Shown here piece by piece: positions 1 to 8,528 of a DNA stretch of 64,000 nt. The notes under the pieces are model-generated. The model saw only the letters and a program-made list of their open reading frames with translations, ran no database searches and was not told where the DNA came from. The stretch's first letter is position 1. Every line of letters starts with the position of its first letter. Position numbers and translations under genes: made by a program. The stretch comes from Bryobacterales bacterium (GTDB taxonomy: Bacteria > Acidobacteriota > Terriglobia > Bryobacterales > Bryobacteraceae), in the NCBI GenBank assembly GCA_003136575.1, contig PLEX01000225.1:148269-212268 (forward strand), in the 5' to 3' direction.

Positions 1-1
1 A

Positions 2-3000
2 TACCGGGCGTTCGGCGTGCCAGAACTCGCTCAGAATCCCGATGCCGACAGCCGTGCGGTGGTATCGCCTTATTCGACGATGCTGGCGTTAACGGTCGAT
101 CCGCGTTCGTGCGTCGCAAATCTGAGGAAACTGGAAAGCGCCGGACTGAAGGGTCCGATGGGCTTTTACGAAGCGATCGACTATTCGAGAGCGTCCACGC
201 CCGAAGGCGATGGCGGAATCCCTATCTACGCTTATATGGCACATCATCAGGGAATGACACTGGCTGCTCTGGACAATTTGCTTCACGGCAACGTGATCCG
301 TCGCCATTTCCATTCCGATCCCCGGATTCGCGCGGTGGAGTCTCTTCTTTTCGAACGTATTCCGCTGGCTCGCCTGCGCGCCAGGGAGCGTCGGTCACCG
401 ACGCCCCTGCCGATCGTGCGGAGGCCGGTCGAAGAAGCCAAGGAACGTATCCTGCCCGCCAAAACCGTTCTGCCCCAAACCGTTCTGCTGGGTAACGGCC
501 GTTATTCGGTCGTGGTGACTAACTCGGGCTCAGGCTACAGCCGCTGGAACCAGTTCGATATCACGCGGTGGAGGGCCGACGCCGCTCTCGACCAATGGGG
601 AATGTTCGTATTCCTGCATGAACGGCGTTCCAGCGCGACGTGGTCGGCGACCTATCAGCCTGTCAACGGGGACCGTGGGGAAGCCTCTGTCAGTTTCGCG
701 GGAAGTCGCGCCGAGTTCCGCCGCCTACTCCTGGGCATCGAATCGATTATGAGCGTTGCCGTGAGCGCCGACGATGACGTCGAAGTCCGGAAGCTGACCA
801 TACTGAACCACACGCGGCGCCGGCGATTCCTTGAAATTACCTCATTTGCCGAGCTTGCGCTCGCGCCGCACGCGGCCGATGCGGCGCATCCGGCCTTCAG
901 CAAACTTTTCGCGGAGACCGAAGCCGAAGACGGCATTATTATTGCCCACCGGAGGCCGCTGGCTCCGGACGACCCTCCCCTGTGGGTGGCCCACATGCTT
1001 GTCGGCGCCGGCGGGAACGTGGAATTCGAGACGAACCGGCAGACTTTCATCGGACGCACGCGTTCGATCGCGGACGCCGAGGCGCTCGGCAGATCGCTCA
1101 ACGCTAGCGCGGGCGCGGTGCTCGATCCGGTCGCCGCCTTACGCTGCCGGGAAACACTGGAACCGAGAGGCAAGCTGGAGTTATCGTTCCTGACCCTGGC
1201 GTCATCTTCCCGCGAGGATCTGCTGCGGTTGATTACTAAGTACCGCCGCCCGGAGTCTGCCGCGCGCGTGCTCGATGTTGCGTGGACCCATGAGCAACTG
1301 GAACTCCGATATCTGCAAATCGGAGCCGAGGTGGCACAAAACTACCAGCGTCTGGCGGGATACCTGATCTTTCCGACGCCGCCTCTCAGGGATCAGGGAC
1401 CGCGGCCTGTTCCGGACTCAGTGGGCCAGCGGGATTTATGGGCGCTTGGCATCTCCGGGGATCTTCCAATTATTACCGTCGCGGTGCGCGAACAAACGGG
1501 GCTTACACTGATTCGCGAAGTGCTGGCGGCGCACTCGTACTGGAAAGCGCGCGGATTTGTTGCCGATCTTGTCATCCTCAACCAGGAAGCCGCAGGCTAT
1601 GACCGCCCGCTGAACTTCCAGATCCGGCGCATCCTCGATCTGCATACAACAGAAGTTGGTCTGGATCGCCCGGGCGGGGTTTTCCTGCGGGACTGGTCCC
1701 TGTTATCGGATGCGCAGCGCGCCCTGATCCTCGGCAGTTCGCGGGTCGTTCTGGCCGGCCCACGTGGCGCTCTCGCACGCCAATTGTCCGCAGTTCGCGT
1801 GCCCGGTCCGGCCGCCCTGCCCTCTGAGCGGGCTGCCGTAAACGCCCAGGAACCATCCGCGGCGCTCCCTTTCCTGGAACTACACTATTTCAACGGCATT
1901 GGGGGTTTTTCTCATGACGGCCGTGAATACGCCGTCTATCTGGGACGGGGCCTCGTGACGCCGGCACCGTGGGCAAACGTGATGGGGACGCCGAATTTCG
2001 GCTGTATGGTCACGGATAGTGGATTAGGGTTCACGTGGCACGGAAACAGCCAGCAAAACAGGCTCACTACATGGCAGAACGATCCCGTGTGCGATCAGGC
2101 AGCGGAGGCAATCTATCTTCGCGACGAGGAATCAGGCGTCGTTTGGACACCAACCGCGCTTCCGATTCGCGAAGAAGACGCTTACCGCACCCGGCACGGC
2201 CAGGGATACACCGTTTTCGAACACAACAGTCACGGCATCCGCCAGGAATTGACTGTCTTTATCCCTTTTGGGGAAGATGGCCCATCTGAACCGGTGAAAG
2301 TTTACCGGCTGCGGCTTCACAACGATTCATCGAGGACGCGCACACTGACCATAACCTACTTCGCCGAGTGGGTACTGGGTACTGAGCGCGAAGTGCACGC
2401 ATCCCACGTTGTTACGAGCTTCGACGAAGAATCCGGGGCGCTTCTCGCGCGACAGCGCTGGTCTCCGGACAGCACAGACGCGATCGCCTTTGCGGCGGCA
2501 ATTCCGCGCGCCGCTTTTCATTCCGGGGGCCGTGGAGCATTTCTGGGGCGAAGCGGATCCTTTGCAAATCCCGCCGCGCTGAGAGCCACTCGTCTCGACA
2601 ACTTTTGTGGCGCCGATTTAGACCCGGCCGCAGTCCTTCAGGTGTCCGTAACAATTTCGGCGGGTGGTGGATCGGATATCGTCTTTCTGCTGGGACAAGC
2701 GCCGCGCGTTGAGAACGTGCGGGAAGTCGTCAACTCATTTCGCGATCCCGTCATGGTGGAGAAAGGTCTATCCTGCGCCCGAGCCTGGTGGGACGCCAGA
2801 TTGGAGTCGCTGCAAGTGCAGACACCGAACCTCTCGGTCGATCTGATGCTGAACCGCTGGCTGCTTTATCAAACGTTGAGTTGCCGCTTCTGGGGAAGGT
2901 CGGCGCTCTATCAATCCAGCGGCGCGTTCGGATTTCGCGATCAATTGCAGGATTCAATGGCTCTACTCTATGCGGCTCCCGAACTTACGCGCAGACATAT

Positions 3001-4300
3001 TCTGCTTGCCGCGTCACGGCAATTTACGGAGGGCGACGTACAACACTGGTGGCATCCCGGGTCTGGTACGGGCGTCCGGACCCGATGTTCGGACGACTTA
3101 CTATGGTTGCCTTATGTTGTAGCTCAGTACGCATTGGTAACAGGCGACACGGGTCTGCTGGAGGAAACGGTCCCGTACCTCGAAGGGCCGGGCCTGGGGC
3201 CCGGAGAGATGGAGCGCCTATTCACACCCACTGTGTCGGATGAGAATTCTTCCTTATGGGAACATTGCCGCCGGGCGCTAGAGGCCGGCTGGCGGCTCGG
3301 TCCGAACGGTTTGCCTCTCATCGGCGGCTGCGACTGGAACGACGGTTTGAACAGGGTGGGCCATGAAGGCCGCGGAGAAAGCGTATGGCTGGCATGGTTT
3401 CTCCTGTCTATACTGCCCCGTTTCGCTGACCTGGCGGATTCGCGCGACCCGGGATTTGCGGCCCGGTGCCGGGAGCGTGCCTCGCACCTGCGGACAGCGG
3501 TGGAAGCGTCCTGTTGGGATGGCGAATGGTATCTTCGCGGATTCTTCGACAACGGGTCGCCGCTGGGTTCTCACCGCAACAGTGAAGCGCGGATCGATTC
3601 GCTCCCGCAATCATGGTCGGTAATTTCGGGAGCCGGCAATCCCGAACGCGCGGCGATCGCCACGAAGTCGGCCAGCCGCGAACTGGTAAAGGATTCCGAG
3701 GGTGTCGTATTGTTATTCACCCCCCCGTTTGACCATTCGCTGCCGCATCCGGGCTACATCATGGGCTACCCGCGCGGAATCCGGGAGAACGGCGGCCAAT
3801 ACACGCATGGGTCGCTTTGGCTGGCGATGGCGTGCGCTCGTCTGGGGGACGGCGATCAGGCCGTGAAGCTACTGCAAATGATGAATCCCGTAGAGCATAC
3901 CAAAACTCTCCAGGGCGCCCAGCACTATCGCGGAGAGCCCTATGTGTCCGCCGCTGATGTCTACGCCAGCCCTTTGCAGACCGGACAGAGCGGATGGACA
4001 TGGTATACAGGGTCCGCCGCCTGGATGTACCGGATCTGGATCGAGGAAGTTCTCGGATTCCAGCGGCGGGGAAATTCTTTTGTCATGCGCCCGGTGATAC
4101 CTGCCAGGTGGGACGGATTCAATTTGTCCTACCGCTTTGGAAACACTTCTTATCGGATTTCCGTGGCCCGCACGACGGGGTCGCTGCGAGTGGAGTTGGA
4201 TGGTTCGGTCATTCCCGGCGGGGTCGTTCAGTTGGTGGATGACGGTGTGTCGCACAACGTGGTCGTCCATATAGAAAACGTTTTGTCACGAGAAATGTGA
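2..4300 (+). CDS. Cyclic beta-1,2-glucan synthase-like protein, C-terminal part (GH94), 5' truncated by window edge
   Basis: The reading frame is open from the first bases of the window, so the start lies upstream; about 1432 residues are visible, whereas NdvB-type proteins reach about 2800. The visible part starts in the end of the glucoamylase-like domain (motif AYMAHHQGMTLAALDNLL), followed by two carbohydrate-binding/GH94 beta-sandwich regions (LGNGRYSVVVTNSGSGYSRW near residue 160 and GRGLVTPAPWANVM near 650) and the (alpha/alpha)6 phosphorylase barrel. The barrel contains GGCDWNDGLNRVGHEGRGES, whose Asp is the general acid in GH94 enzymes. By family knowledge this half trims or phosphorolyses the chain, while the missing N-terminal half would hold the membrane GT84 synthase. 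Membership of the family is clear; whether the product is cyclic beta-1,2-glucan or another glucan cannot be told from this part. Confidence 0.9.
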   Translation, partial: YRAFGVPELAQNPDADSRAVVSPYSTMLALTVDPRSCVANLRKLESAGLKGPMGFYEAIDYSRASTPEGDGGIPIYAYMAHHQGMTLAALDNLLHGNVIRRHFHSDPRIRAVESLLFERIPLARLRARERRSPTPLPIVRRPVEEAKERILPAKTVLPQTVLLGNGRYSVVVTNSGSGYSRWNQFDITRWRADAALDQWGMFVFLHERRSSATWSATYQPVNGDRGEASVSFAGSRAEFRRLLLGIESIMSVAVSADDDVEVRKLTILNHTRRRRFLEITSFAELALAPHAADAAHPAFSKLFAETEAEDGIIIAHRRPLAPDDPPLWVAHMLVGAGGNVEFETNRQTFIGRTRSIADAEALGRSLNASAGAVLDPVAALRCRETLEPRGKLELSFLTLASSSREDLLRLITKYRRPESAARVLDVAWTHEQLELRYLQIGAEVAQNYQRLAGYLIFPTPPLRDQGPRPVPDSVGQRDLWALGISGDLPIITVAVREQTGLTLIREVLAAHSYWKARGFVADLVILNQEAAGYDRPLNFQIRRILDLHTTEVGLDRPGGVFLRDWSLLSDAQRALILGSSRVVLAGPRGALARQLSAVRVPGPAALPSERAAVNAQEPSAALPFLELHYFNGIGGFSHDGREYAVYLGRGLVTPAPWANVMGTPNFGCMVTDSGLGFTWHGNSQQNRLTTWQNDPVCDQAAEAIYLRDEESGVVWTPTALPIREEDAYRTRHGQGYTVFEHNSHGIRQELTVFIPFGEDGPSEPVKVYRLRLHNDSSRTRTLTITYFAEWVLGTEREVHASHVVTSFDEESGALLARQRWSPDSTDAIAFAAAIPRAAFHSGGRGAFLGRSGSFANPAALRATRLDNFCGADLDPAAVLQVSVTISAGGGSDIVFLLGQAPRVENVREVVNSFRDPVMVEKGLSCARAWWDARLESLQVQTPNLSVDLMLNRWLLYQTLSCRFWGRSALYQSSGAFGFRDQLQDSMALLYAAPELTRRHILLAASRQFTEGDVQHWWHPGSGTGVRTRCSDDLLWLPYVVAQYALVTGDTGLLEETVPYLEGPGLGPGEMERLFTPTVSDENSSLWEHCRRALEAGWRLGPNGLPLIGGCDWNDGLNRVGHEGRGESVWLAWFLLSILPRFADLADSRDPGFAARCRERASHLRTAVEASCWDGEWYLRGFFDNGSPLGSHRNSEARIDSLPQSWSVISGAGNPERAAIATKSASRELVKDSEGVVLLFTPPFDHSLPHPGYIMGYPRGIRENGGQYTHGSLWLAMACARLGDGDQAVKLLQMMNPVEHTKTLQGAQHYRGEPYVSAADVYASPLQTGQSGWTWYTGSAAWMYRIWIEEVLGFQRRGNSFVMRPVIPARWDGFNLSYRFGNTSYRISVARTTGSLRVELDGSVIPGGVVQLVDDGVSHNVVVHIENVLSREM

Positions 4301-4330
4301 AGGAGGTTCCGGAAATCCCGATTCACTGCG

Positions 4331-4531
4331 CTAACTCTGGCGGGAGGGGTTCTCCGGAATGGGGGCTCCCGCATTCCTGGCTTCGCTCAACGCGATGGCA
4401 ATCGCCTGCTCCCGGCTCTTGACCGGGCCGCCCTTCCCGCCTGGCCCTGATTTCAGCTCACCTTCCTCGTACTCCTTCATCACCTTGTGGACCTTCCGCT
4501 TTCCTTTTGCCACTAAGGCCTTTTTAGTCAT
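4331..4531 (-). CDS. Small basic DUF6496 family protein
   Basis: This 66-residue protein begins MTKKALVAKGKRKVHKVMKE and contains the hallmark LKSG...VKSREQAIAIALSEAR segment of DUF6496 proteins, ending in a short Pro-rich tail. It is strongly basic at the N terminus with a central charged helix. Proteins of this family are common in soil bacteria, often near general-stress genes; their function is not established. It converges on the preceding glucan synthase gene and lies just downstream, on the same strand, of a tiny membrane protein gene. Family assignment rests on the conserved central motif and typical length. Confidence 0.8.
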   Translation of the reverse strand: MTKKALVAKGKRKVHKVMKEYEEGELKSGPGGKGGPVKSREQAIAIALSEARNAGAPIPENPSRQS

Positions 4532-4563
4532 CTGCGTCTCCTCGTATCACACCAAAGCGTTAG

Positions 4564-4713
4564 TCAGACGATCGGCCGGCCCTGGATAAGCCTGATCAGG
4601 ACAGCGATAATTGCCAGCACCAGAAGCAGGTGTATCAGGCCGCCCAGAGTGTATGACGTTACCATACCCAGGAGCCACAATATGACCAGAATCAGAGCAA
4701 TCGTGTAGAGCAT
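4564..4713 (-). CDS. 49-residue lmo0937-type membrane protein
   Basis: The gene encodes MLYTIALILVILWLLGMV..., two hydrophobic helices separated by a short turn (SYTLGGLIH) and a C-terminal RLIQGRPIV. The pattern and size match the lmo0937 family of tiny inner-membrane proteins, which are often linked to stress conditions, although the biochemical role is unknown. The next gene on the same strand is the DUF6496 protein, and a second tiny membrane protein (Thivi_2564 type) lies 2 kb away, so this region seems to collect small stress-type proteins. The gene is below the usual length cut-off of gene callers. Confidence 0.75.
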   Translation of the reverse strand: MLYTIALILVILWLLGMVTSYTLGGLIHLLLVLAIIAVLIRLIQGRPIV

Positions 4714-4986
4714 CGTTTAGCGCACCTCGCTCGCGCATACGTTCAGCTGCAATTTGGTAACCAACTCCCCAGTCGGGCACGCCGCGCGGCCTCAGTGGGC
4801 GTGGCATCGGCAACAATTGCCGCCTACGTTCCTGTCGCCTTTGACTCTGACTATAGTTCGCGGGCCACGACTCACCCGCCCGGCTTTCGCCACAGCGACA
4901 TGGCGGCGTTCCGTTCCGCGCCTGACTCCGATGGATTTCTGGCTTCGTTTGGCAGGAGACTTGCACTGTCCCCGCGCGGAGATCTT

Positions 4987-5583
4987 ATGCGACGAATGCG
5001 CACACAACTGTCAGCGACGATTGCTGTCACGGCGATGATTCTGGTCCCGCTGAATCTTCCCGGTCAGGCTGGGAATAAGGCGACTTCAGGGCGCCCCGAC
5101 CATCTTGACCCCTACACGCGCGGAGCATCCGACGAAACCGATCTGATCCAGAAAATTCGTCACAATCTGCTGATGCTCCCCTATTATGGTATTTTCGACG
5201 ACCTCGGCTTTAACGTAAACGGCGGTACTGTTACGCTCGTGGGCCAAGTCACGCGCCCGACTCTGAAGAGCGACGCGGAGAACAGCGTCAAGAAAATTGC
5301 AGGGATCGCGAAACTGGTGAATAACATCGAAGTCCTTCCGTTGTCACCGGACGACGATAGGATCCGCATGGCCGTCTATCGCGCCATCTATGGCGATCCC
5401 AGCCTTTCCTCGCGCTACGCCTACCGCGCAGCCCCGTCAATTCACATCATCGTGAAGAACGGCAACGTCCGACTCGAGGGCGTTGTCGACAGCGAGATGG
5501 ATAAGAACGTGGCCGGAATCAGGGCTAAAGCAGTTCCTGGCGCCTTTTCCGTGGAGAACGATCTGAAACAGGATAGCAAATGA
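4987..5583 (+). CDS. Secreted protein with two BON domains
   Basis: The chosen ATG (MRRMRTQLSATIAVTAMILV) gives a signal peptide and has a GGAG sequence about 6 bases upstream; the frame stays open further upstream but without a plausible start. The 198-residue product has two BON modules: the first around residues 52-116 (LIQKIRHNLLMLPYYGIFDDLGFNV... then GGTVTLVGQV) and the second around 124-190 (NGNVRLEGVV). BON domains are thought to bind phospholipid or the envelope, as in OsmY-like periplasmic stress proteins. The gene is followed by a transglutaminase-like gene on the same strand. Function beyond envelope association is inferred. Confidence 0.85.
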   Translation: MRRMRTQLSATIAVTAMILVPLNLPGQAGNKATSGRPDHLDPYTRGASDETDLIQKIRHNLLMLPYYGIFDDLGFNVNGGTVTLVGQVTRPTLKSDAENSVKKIAGIAKLVNNIEVLPLSPDDDRIRMAVYRAIYGDPSLSSRYAYRAAPSIHIIVKNGNVRLEGVVDSEMDKNVAGIRAKAVPGAFSVENDLKQDSK

Positions 5584-5697
5584 CGCGACTTGGTTACCTC
5601 GTTGTTTGACAAGGCAGTCGTCGTGGCCGGAAGCGGCAATTGGAATACAGACAAATGCCGTGATCTTTGCTCTCGTCACCGGATAAACAATCGAAAT

Positions 5698-6558
5698 ATG
5701 CTTATACGATTGGGTTATGATATCGAACTGGAAAACTCGCGGCCTCAGACTGTGGTGACCGCGTTAAACGTTCATCCTTCGAGAAGGGCTGACCTTGTCG
5801 AGCCGGATATCCTCCAGGTCGCGCCAAACGTGCCAGTGAGCGGGTACACAGACAGTTTCGGCAATCTTTGCATGCGGATTTCCGCGAATGCGGGGCCGCT
5901 GCGCCTATGGACCTCGACCCTCATCCGTGATACGGGCCAGCCCGATGTGGTGGACTGGAACGCCACACAGGCTCCCGTCGATCACCTTCCGCCTGAAATC
6001 CTTCGATTCTTGCTGGCGAGCCGGTATTGCGAGGTTGACAGAATGTCGGATCTCGCATGGCAGCTTTTTGGAAGGTGCGCACCGGGATGGCCCTGCGTCC
6101 AGGCGATCTGCGACTGGGTTCATAGGGAGGTAACGTTCGGCTACGGCTTTGCGCGACCCACAAAGACGGCGTTGGATGTTTCAGTGGAACGCTGCGGCGT
6201 ATGCCGGGATTTTCAGCATCTCGCGATCACTTTTTGCCGTTGTATGCACATTCCCGCCCGGTACGCTACTGGCTATCTCGGCGATATTGGCGTACCCGCC
6301 GCCCCGTGCCCGATGGATTTCAGCGCATGGTTTGAGGTGTATTTGAGTGGGCAATGGTGGACTTTCGATGCCCGGCACAATCAACCGCGAATAGGGCGGG
6401 TCCTGATGGCCACTGGCCGCGACGCGGCCGATGTAGCGATGACGACATCTTTTGGTACATCATGGCTTCGCAATTTTGCGGTCGTTACGTACGAAGAATC
6501 GGATCAGACGATCCGGCAACCGAGTGCCGCACCGTCTGGCGATCTTGCGAGTGTGTAG
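5698..6558 (+). CDS. Transglutaminase-like (papain-fold) protein, catalytic His replaced
   Basis: The 286-residue protein starts MLIRLGYDIELENSRPQTVV, matching the N terminus of its paralogue 10 kb downstream; the frame is open upstream but carries no family similarity. The transglutaminase core has the Cys motif CGVCRDFQHLAITF (Cys169) and the Asp motif WWTFDARHN (Asp224). At the place of the His in canonical proteins (xHAWxE) it reads FSAWFE, with Ser209. Both paralogues in the window share this loss, so it is likely a subfamily trait rather than decay. The protein has no signal peptide and is probably cytoplasmic. Substrate unknown; it may be a peptidase-like or ligand-binding member of the superfamily. 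Confidence 0.8.
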   Translation: MLIRLGYDIELENSRPQTVVTALNVHPSRRADLVEPDILQVAPNVPVSGYTDSFGNLCMRISANAGPLRLWTSTLIRDTGQPDVVDWNATQAPVDHLPPEILRFLLASRYCEVDRMSDLAWQLFGRCAPGWPCVQAICDWVHREVTFGYGFARPTKTALDVSVERCGVCRDFQHLAITFCRCMHIPARYATGYLGDIGVPAAPCPMDFSAWFEVYLSGQWWTFDARHNQPRIGRVLMATGRDAADVAMTTSFGTSWLRNFAVVTYEESDQTIRQPSAAPSGDLASV

Positions 6559-6650
6559 CCCCTGTGGCATCCTAACCGCGGGATCCGGGTTCGTGTGGTT
6601 TCGGTTCATGCGTTGGGGTGCCAGGTTGGCCGCCGTCGAGCGCGACGATT

Positions 6651-6857
6651 TCATTGCGGCCGCGCCTGATGCCAGACCCGGAAGCTTGAAATCGGTTCCC
6701 ACAGTCCTGTTGCCTGCAATACCCACACTCCGACGGCTACTACCACGACCACGTTCAGTATCGTTTTAATGCTGTAAGCCATCGGAATATAGCGATTGAT
6801 CAGCCCCAGTATTATACCGACGATTATAAGCGTAAATACAAGATTCACTAATGGCAT
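6651..6857 (-). CDS. Thivi_2564-type small membrane protein
   Basis: Starting at MPLVNLVFTLIIVGIILGLI, this 68-residue protein has two transmembrane helices around an NRYIPM loop and an ILNVVVVVAVGVWVLQATGL helix, the pattern of Thivi_2564 family proteins. A longer upstream extension of the frame is Cys/Arg rich and looks non-coding, so the internal ATG was chosen. It follows the flavin disulfide reductase gene on the same strand after a 100-base gap. The family's function is unknown; together with the lmo0937-type and DUF6496 genes it suggests a small-protein stress neighbourhood. Confidence 0.75.
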   Translation of the reverse strand: MPLVNLVFTLIIVGIILGLINRYIPMAYSIKTILNVVVVVAVGVWVLQATGLWEPISSFRVWHQARPQ

Positions 6858-6959
6858 GTTGCCGGACTCCCCGCGATTGCACGAGCAATCCGCGGTCCAA
6901 ACGCACGGCCGTTCAGCTCTCCCGTCCATGGCGCGCCATGCCTGGAATCGAGTAAGCGA

Positions 6960-8528
6960 TCACAGGGTTTGCCACTTCATCCATTTCCGCGAACACCACG
7001 CCAGCGAACGGGATCGGTTCGCCCTGCAACAGGTGGTAGCCGCCAGCTTAATTGCCGCGGCCTGAGTTGGATACGGATGACTCGCGCGAGCGAGACGCCG
7101 GAGACCGATTCCGGCTGCGATCGCCAGCGAAATATCGCTGATCATTTCGCCGGCGTGGCTGGCGACTACGGTAGCCCCCAGAATTCTGTCCGTGCCCTCT
7201 TTGACGTGTATCTTTACAAAGCCTTCGTCTTCGCCGTCGATAATCGCGCGATCCACCTCGTGCATAGGCACCGTAATGGTCTTACCCGCTATATTCTTTT
7301 CGCGCGCCTCCTTCACGTACATCCCTACATGGGCGATTTCCGGATCGGTATAAGTGCACCAGGGAACCGTCAGTTCGCTCAGCCTTTGTCTGCCAAAGAA
7401 TAAAGCGTTTTGCGTTACGAAATGCGCGGATGCTCCCTCAATGTGCGCGAATTTGTGCTCCAGACAGACGTCTCCCGCACCATAGATTGCGGGGTTGGAC
7501 GTCTGCAGGAAATCGTTAATCCGGATCCCGTTCAGGTCGTCGTATTTCACTCCGGCTGCCTTTAGGTTCATCCCCTGTACGTTGGGAGCGCGGCCGGCGC
7601 CGACAAGAATAGTGTCCACTCCAAAAATCGATCTGCTATCGTCGTTCACGAGTTCCACCTGCTTCCGTACTCCCTTCGTCCGCACCCAGGTAATTTGCGT
7701 GTTGAGATGGATATCAATGCCGTCCCGCGCAAGGGAGTCGGACAAAATCTGCGCGGCGTCCCGCTCCTCCTGGCTCAGGAACAACGGCTCGTCCTGGACG
7801 ATGCTGACCCGGGAACCCAGGCGGCAAAATGCCTGCGCCAGTTCGCACCCCAAGGGACCGCCGCCGATCACTAAAAAGCTCCGCGGGCGCTCGGTCAGCT
7901 CAAAGACAGTTTCATTCGTCAGGTAACCGGCTTCCGAGGGACCGGGGATTTGGGGGATAAACGGATGCGCGCCGGTCGCAATAAGAGCGCGTCTAAAACG
8001 CAGAGTCGCTCCATTTACCGTCACGGCATCCGGACCTGTGAAGCGTCCTTCGCCAAAGAACACGTCGATGCCGTTCAACCTCAGTTCCGACGCCGAGCGG
8101 CGGCGGCTGATGCGGGCCCGGACACGTCGCATGTGCTTCATCGCAGCAGCGAAATCGATATCGACGGCGCGTGGCATCGTCGCGCCATAATTTCCGCCAT
8201 TCTTCATCTCCGCGTAAAGCCGCGCCGTCCGAAGGAGGACTTTCGAAGGGATACAGCCGGAATTCAGACAAACTCCGCCTGGAAGATTGCGCTCGACGAC
8301 AGCTACCTTCGCTCCCGCCCGCACAGCCTCAAGAGCCGTGAGACTTCCGCCATAACCACCGCTCAGAACCACCAGGTTGTATCGGTCCGCGGGACGCGGA
8401 CTTTTCCATGTGACGGGATGAAAGTTCTCCGGGAACGCGTGGTTATCGCTTTCGCTCGTCAGCGCACCTGGATAACGGCTGTCAGTTTGCATCGCGTTTT
8501 GAATCATTGTGGCTAGCGGCGCAGCCAT
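6960..8528 (-). CDS. Class-I pyridine nucleotide-disulfide oxidoreductase (mercuric reductase/dihydrolipoamide dehydrogenase-like)
   Basis: This 522-residue flavoprotein has the redox-active pair in GGVCLNSGCIPSKV (Cys87, Cys92), an NAD(P)H-binding GGGPLGCELAQAF motif, the second FAD motif (IYGAGDVC) and an SHPYPTQAAAIK motif near the C terminus. It lacks the N-terminal HMA domain and the C-terminal vicinal Cys pair required for true MerA activity (the CC near the end is not in the usual place), and no mer genes are nearby, so mercuric reductase activity is doubtful. The first FAD motif reads VLSGGYGGS, with Ser in place of the usual first glycine. The start overlaps the 3' end of the decayed glucoamylase-like gene by 16 bases, which suggests a former operon. 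Confidence 0.85.
   Translation of the reverse strand: MAAPLATMIQNAMQTDSRYPGALTSESDNHAFPENFHPVTWKSPRPADRYNLVVLSGGYGGSLTALEAVRAGAKVAVVERNLPGGVCLNSGCIPSKVLLRTARLYAEMKNGGNYGATMPRAVDIDFAAAMKHMRRVRARISRRRSASELRLNGIDVFFGEGRFTGPDAVTVNGATLRFRRALIATGAHPFIPQIPGPSEAGYLTNETVFELTERPRSFLVIGGGPLGCELAQAFCRLGSRVSIVQDEPLFLSQEERDAAQILSDSLARDGIDIHLNTQITWVRTKGVRKQVELVNDDSRSIFGVDTILVGAGRAPNVQGMNLKAAGVKYDDLNGIRINDFLQTSNPAIYGAGDVCLEHKFAHIEGASAHFVTQNALFFGRQRLSELTVPWCTYTDPEIAHVGMYVKEAREKNIAGKTITVPMHEVDRAIIDGEDEGFVKIHVKEGTDRILGATVVASHAGEMISDISLAIAAGIGLRRLARASHPYPTQAAAIKLAATTCCRANRSRSLAWCSRKWMKWQTL

Noticed and set aside
655..1173. Minus-strand frame (172 codons) in the GH94 gene
   Set aside because: It is a Ser/Ala/Arg-rich shadow of a well-supported gene.
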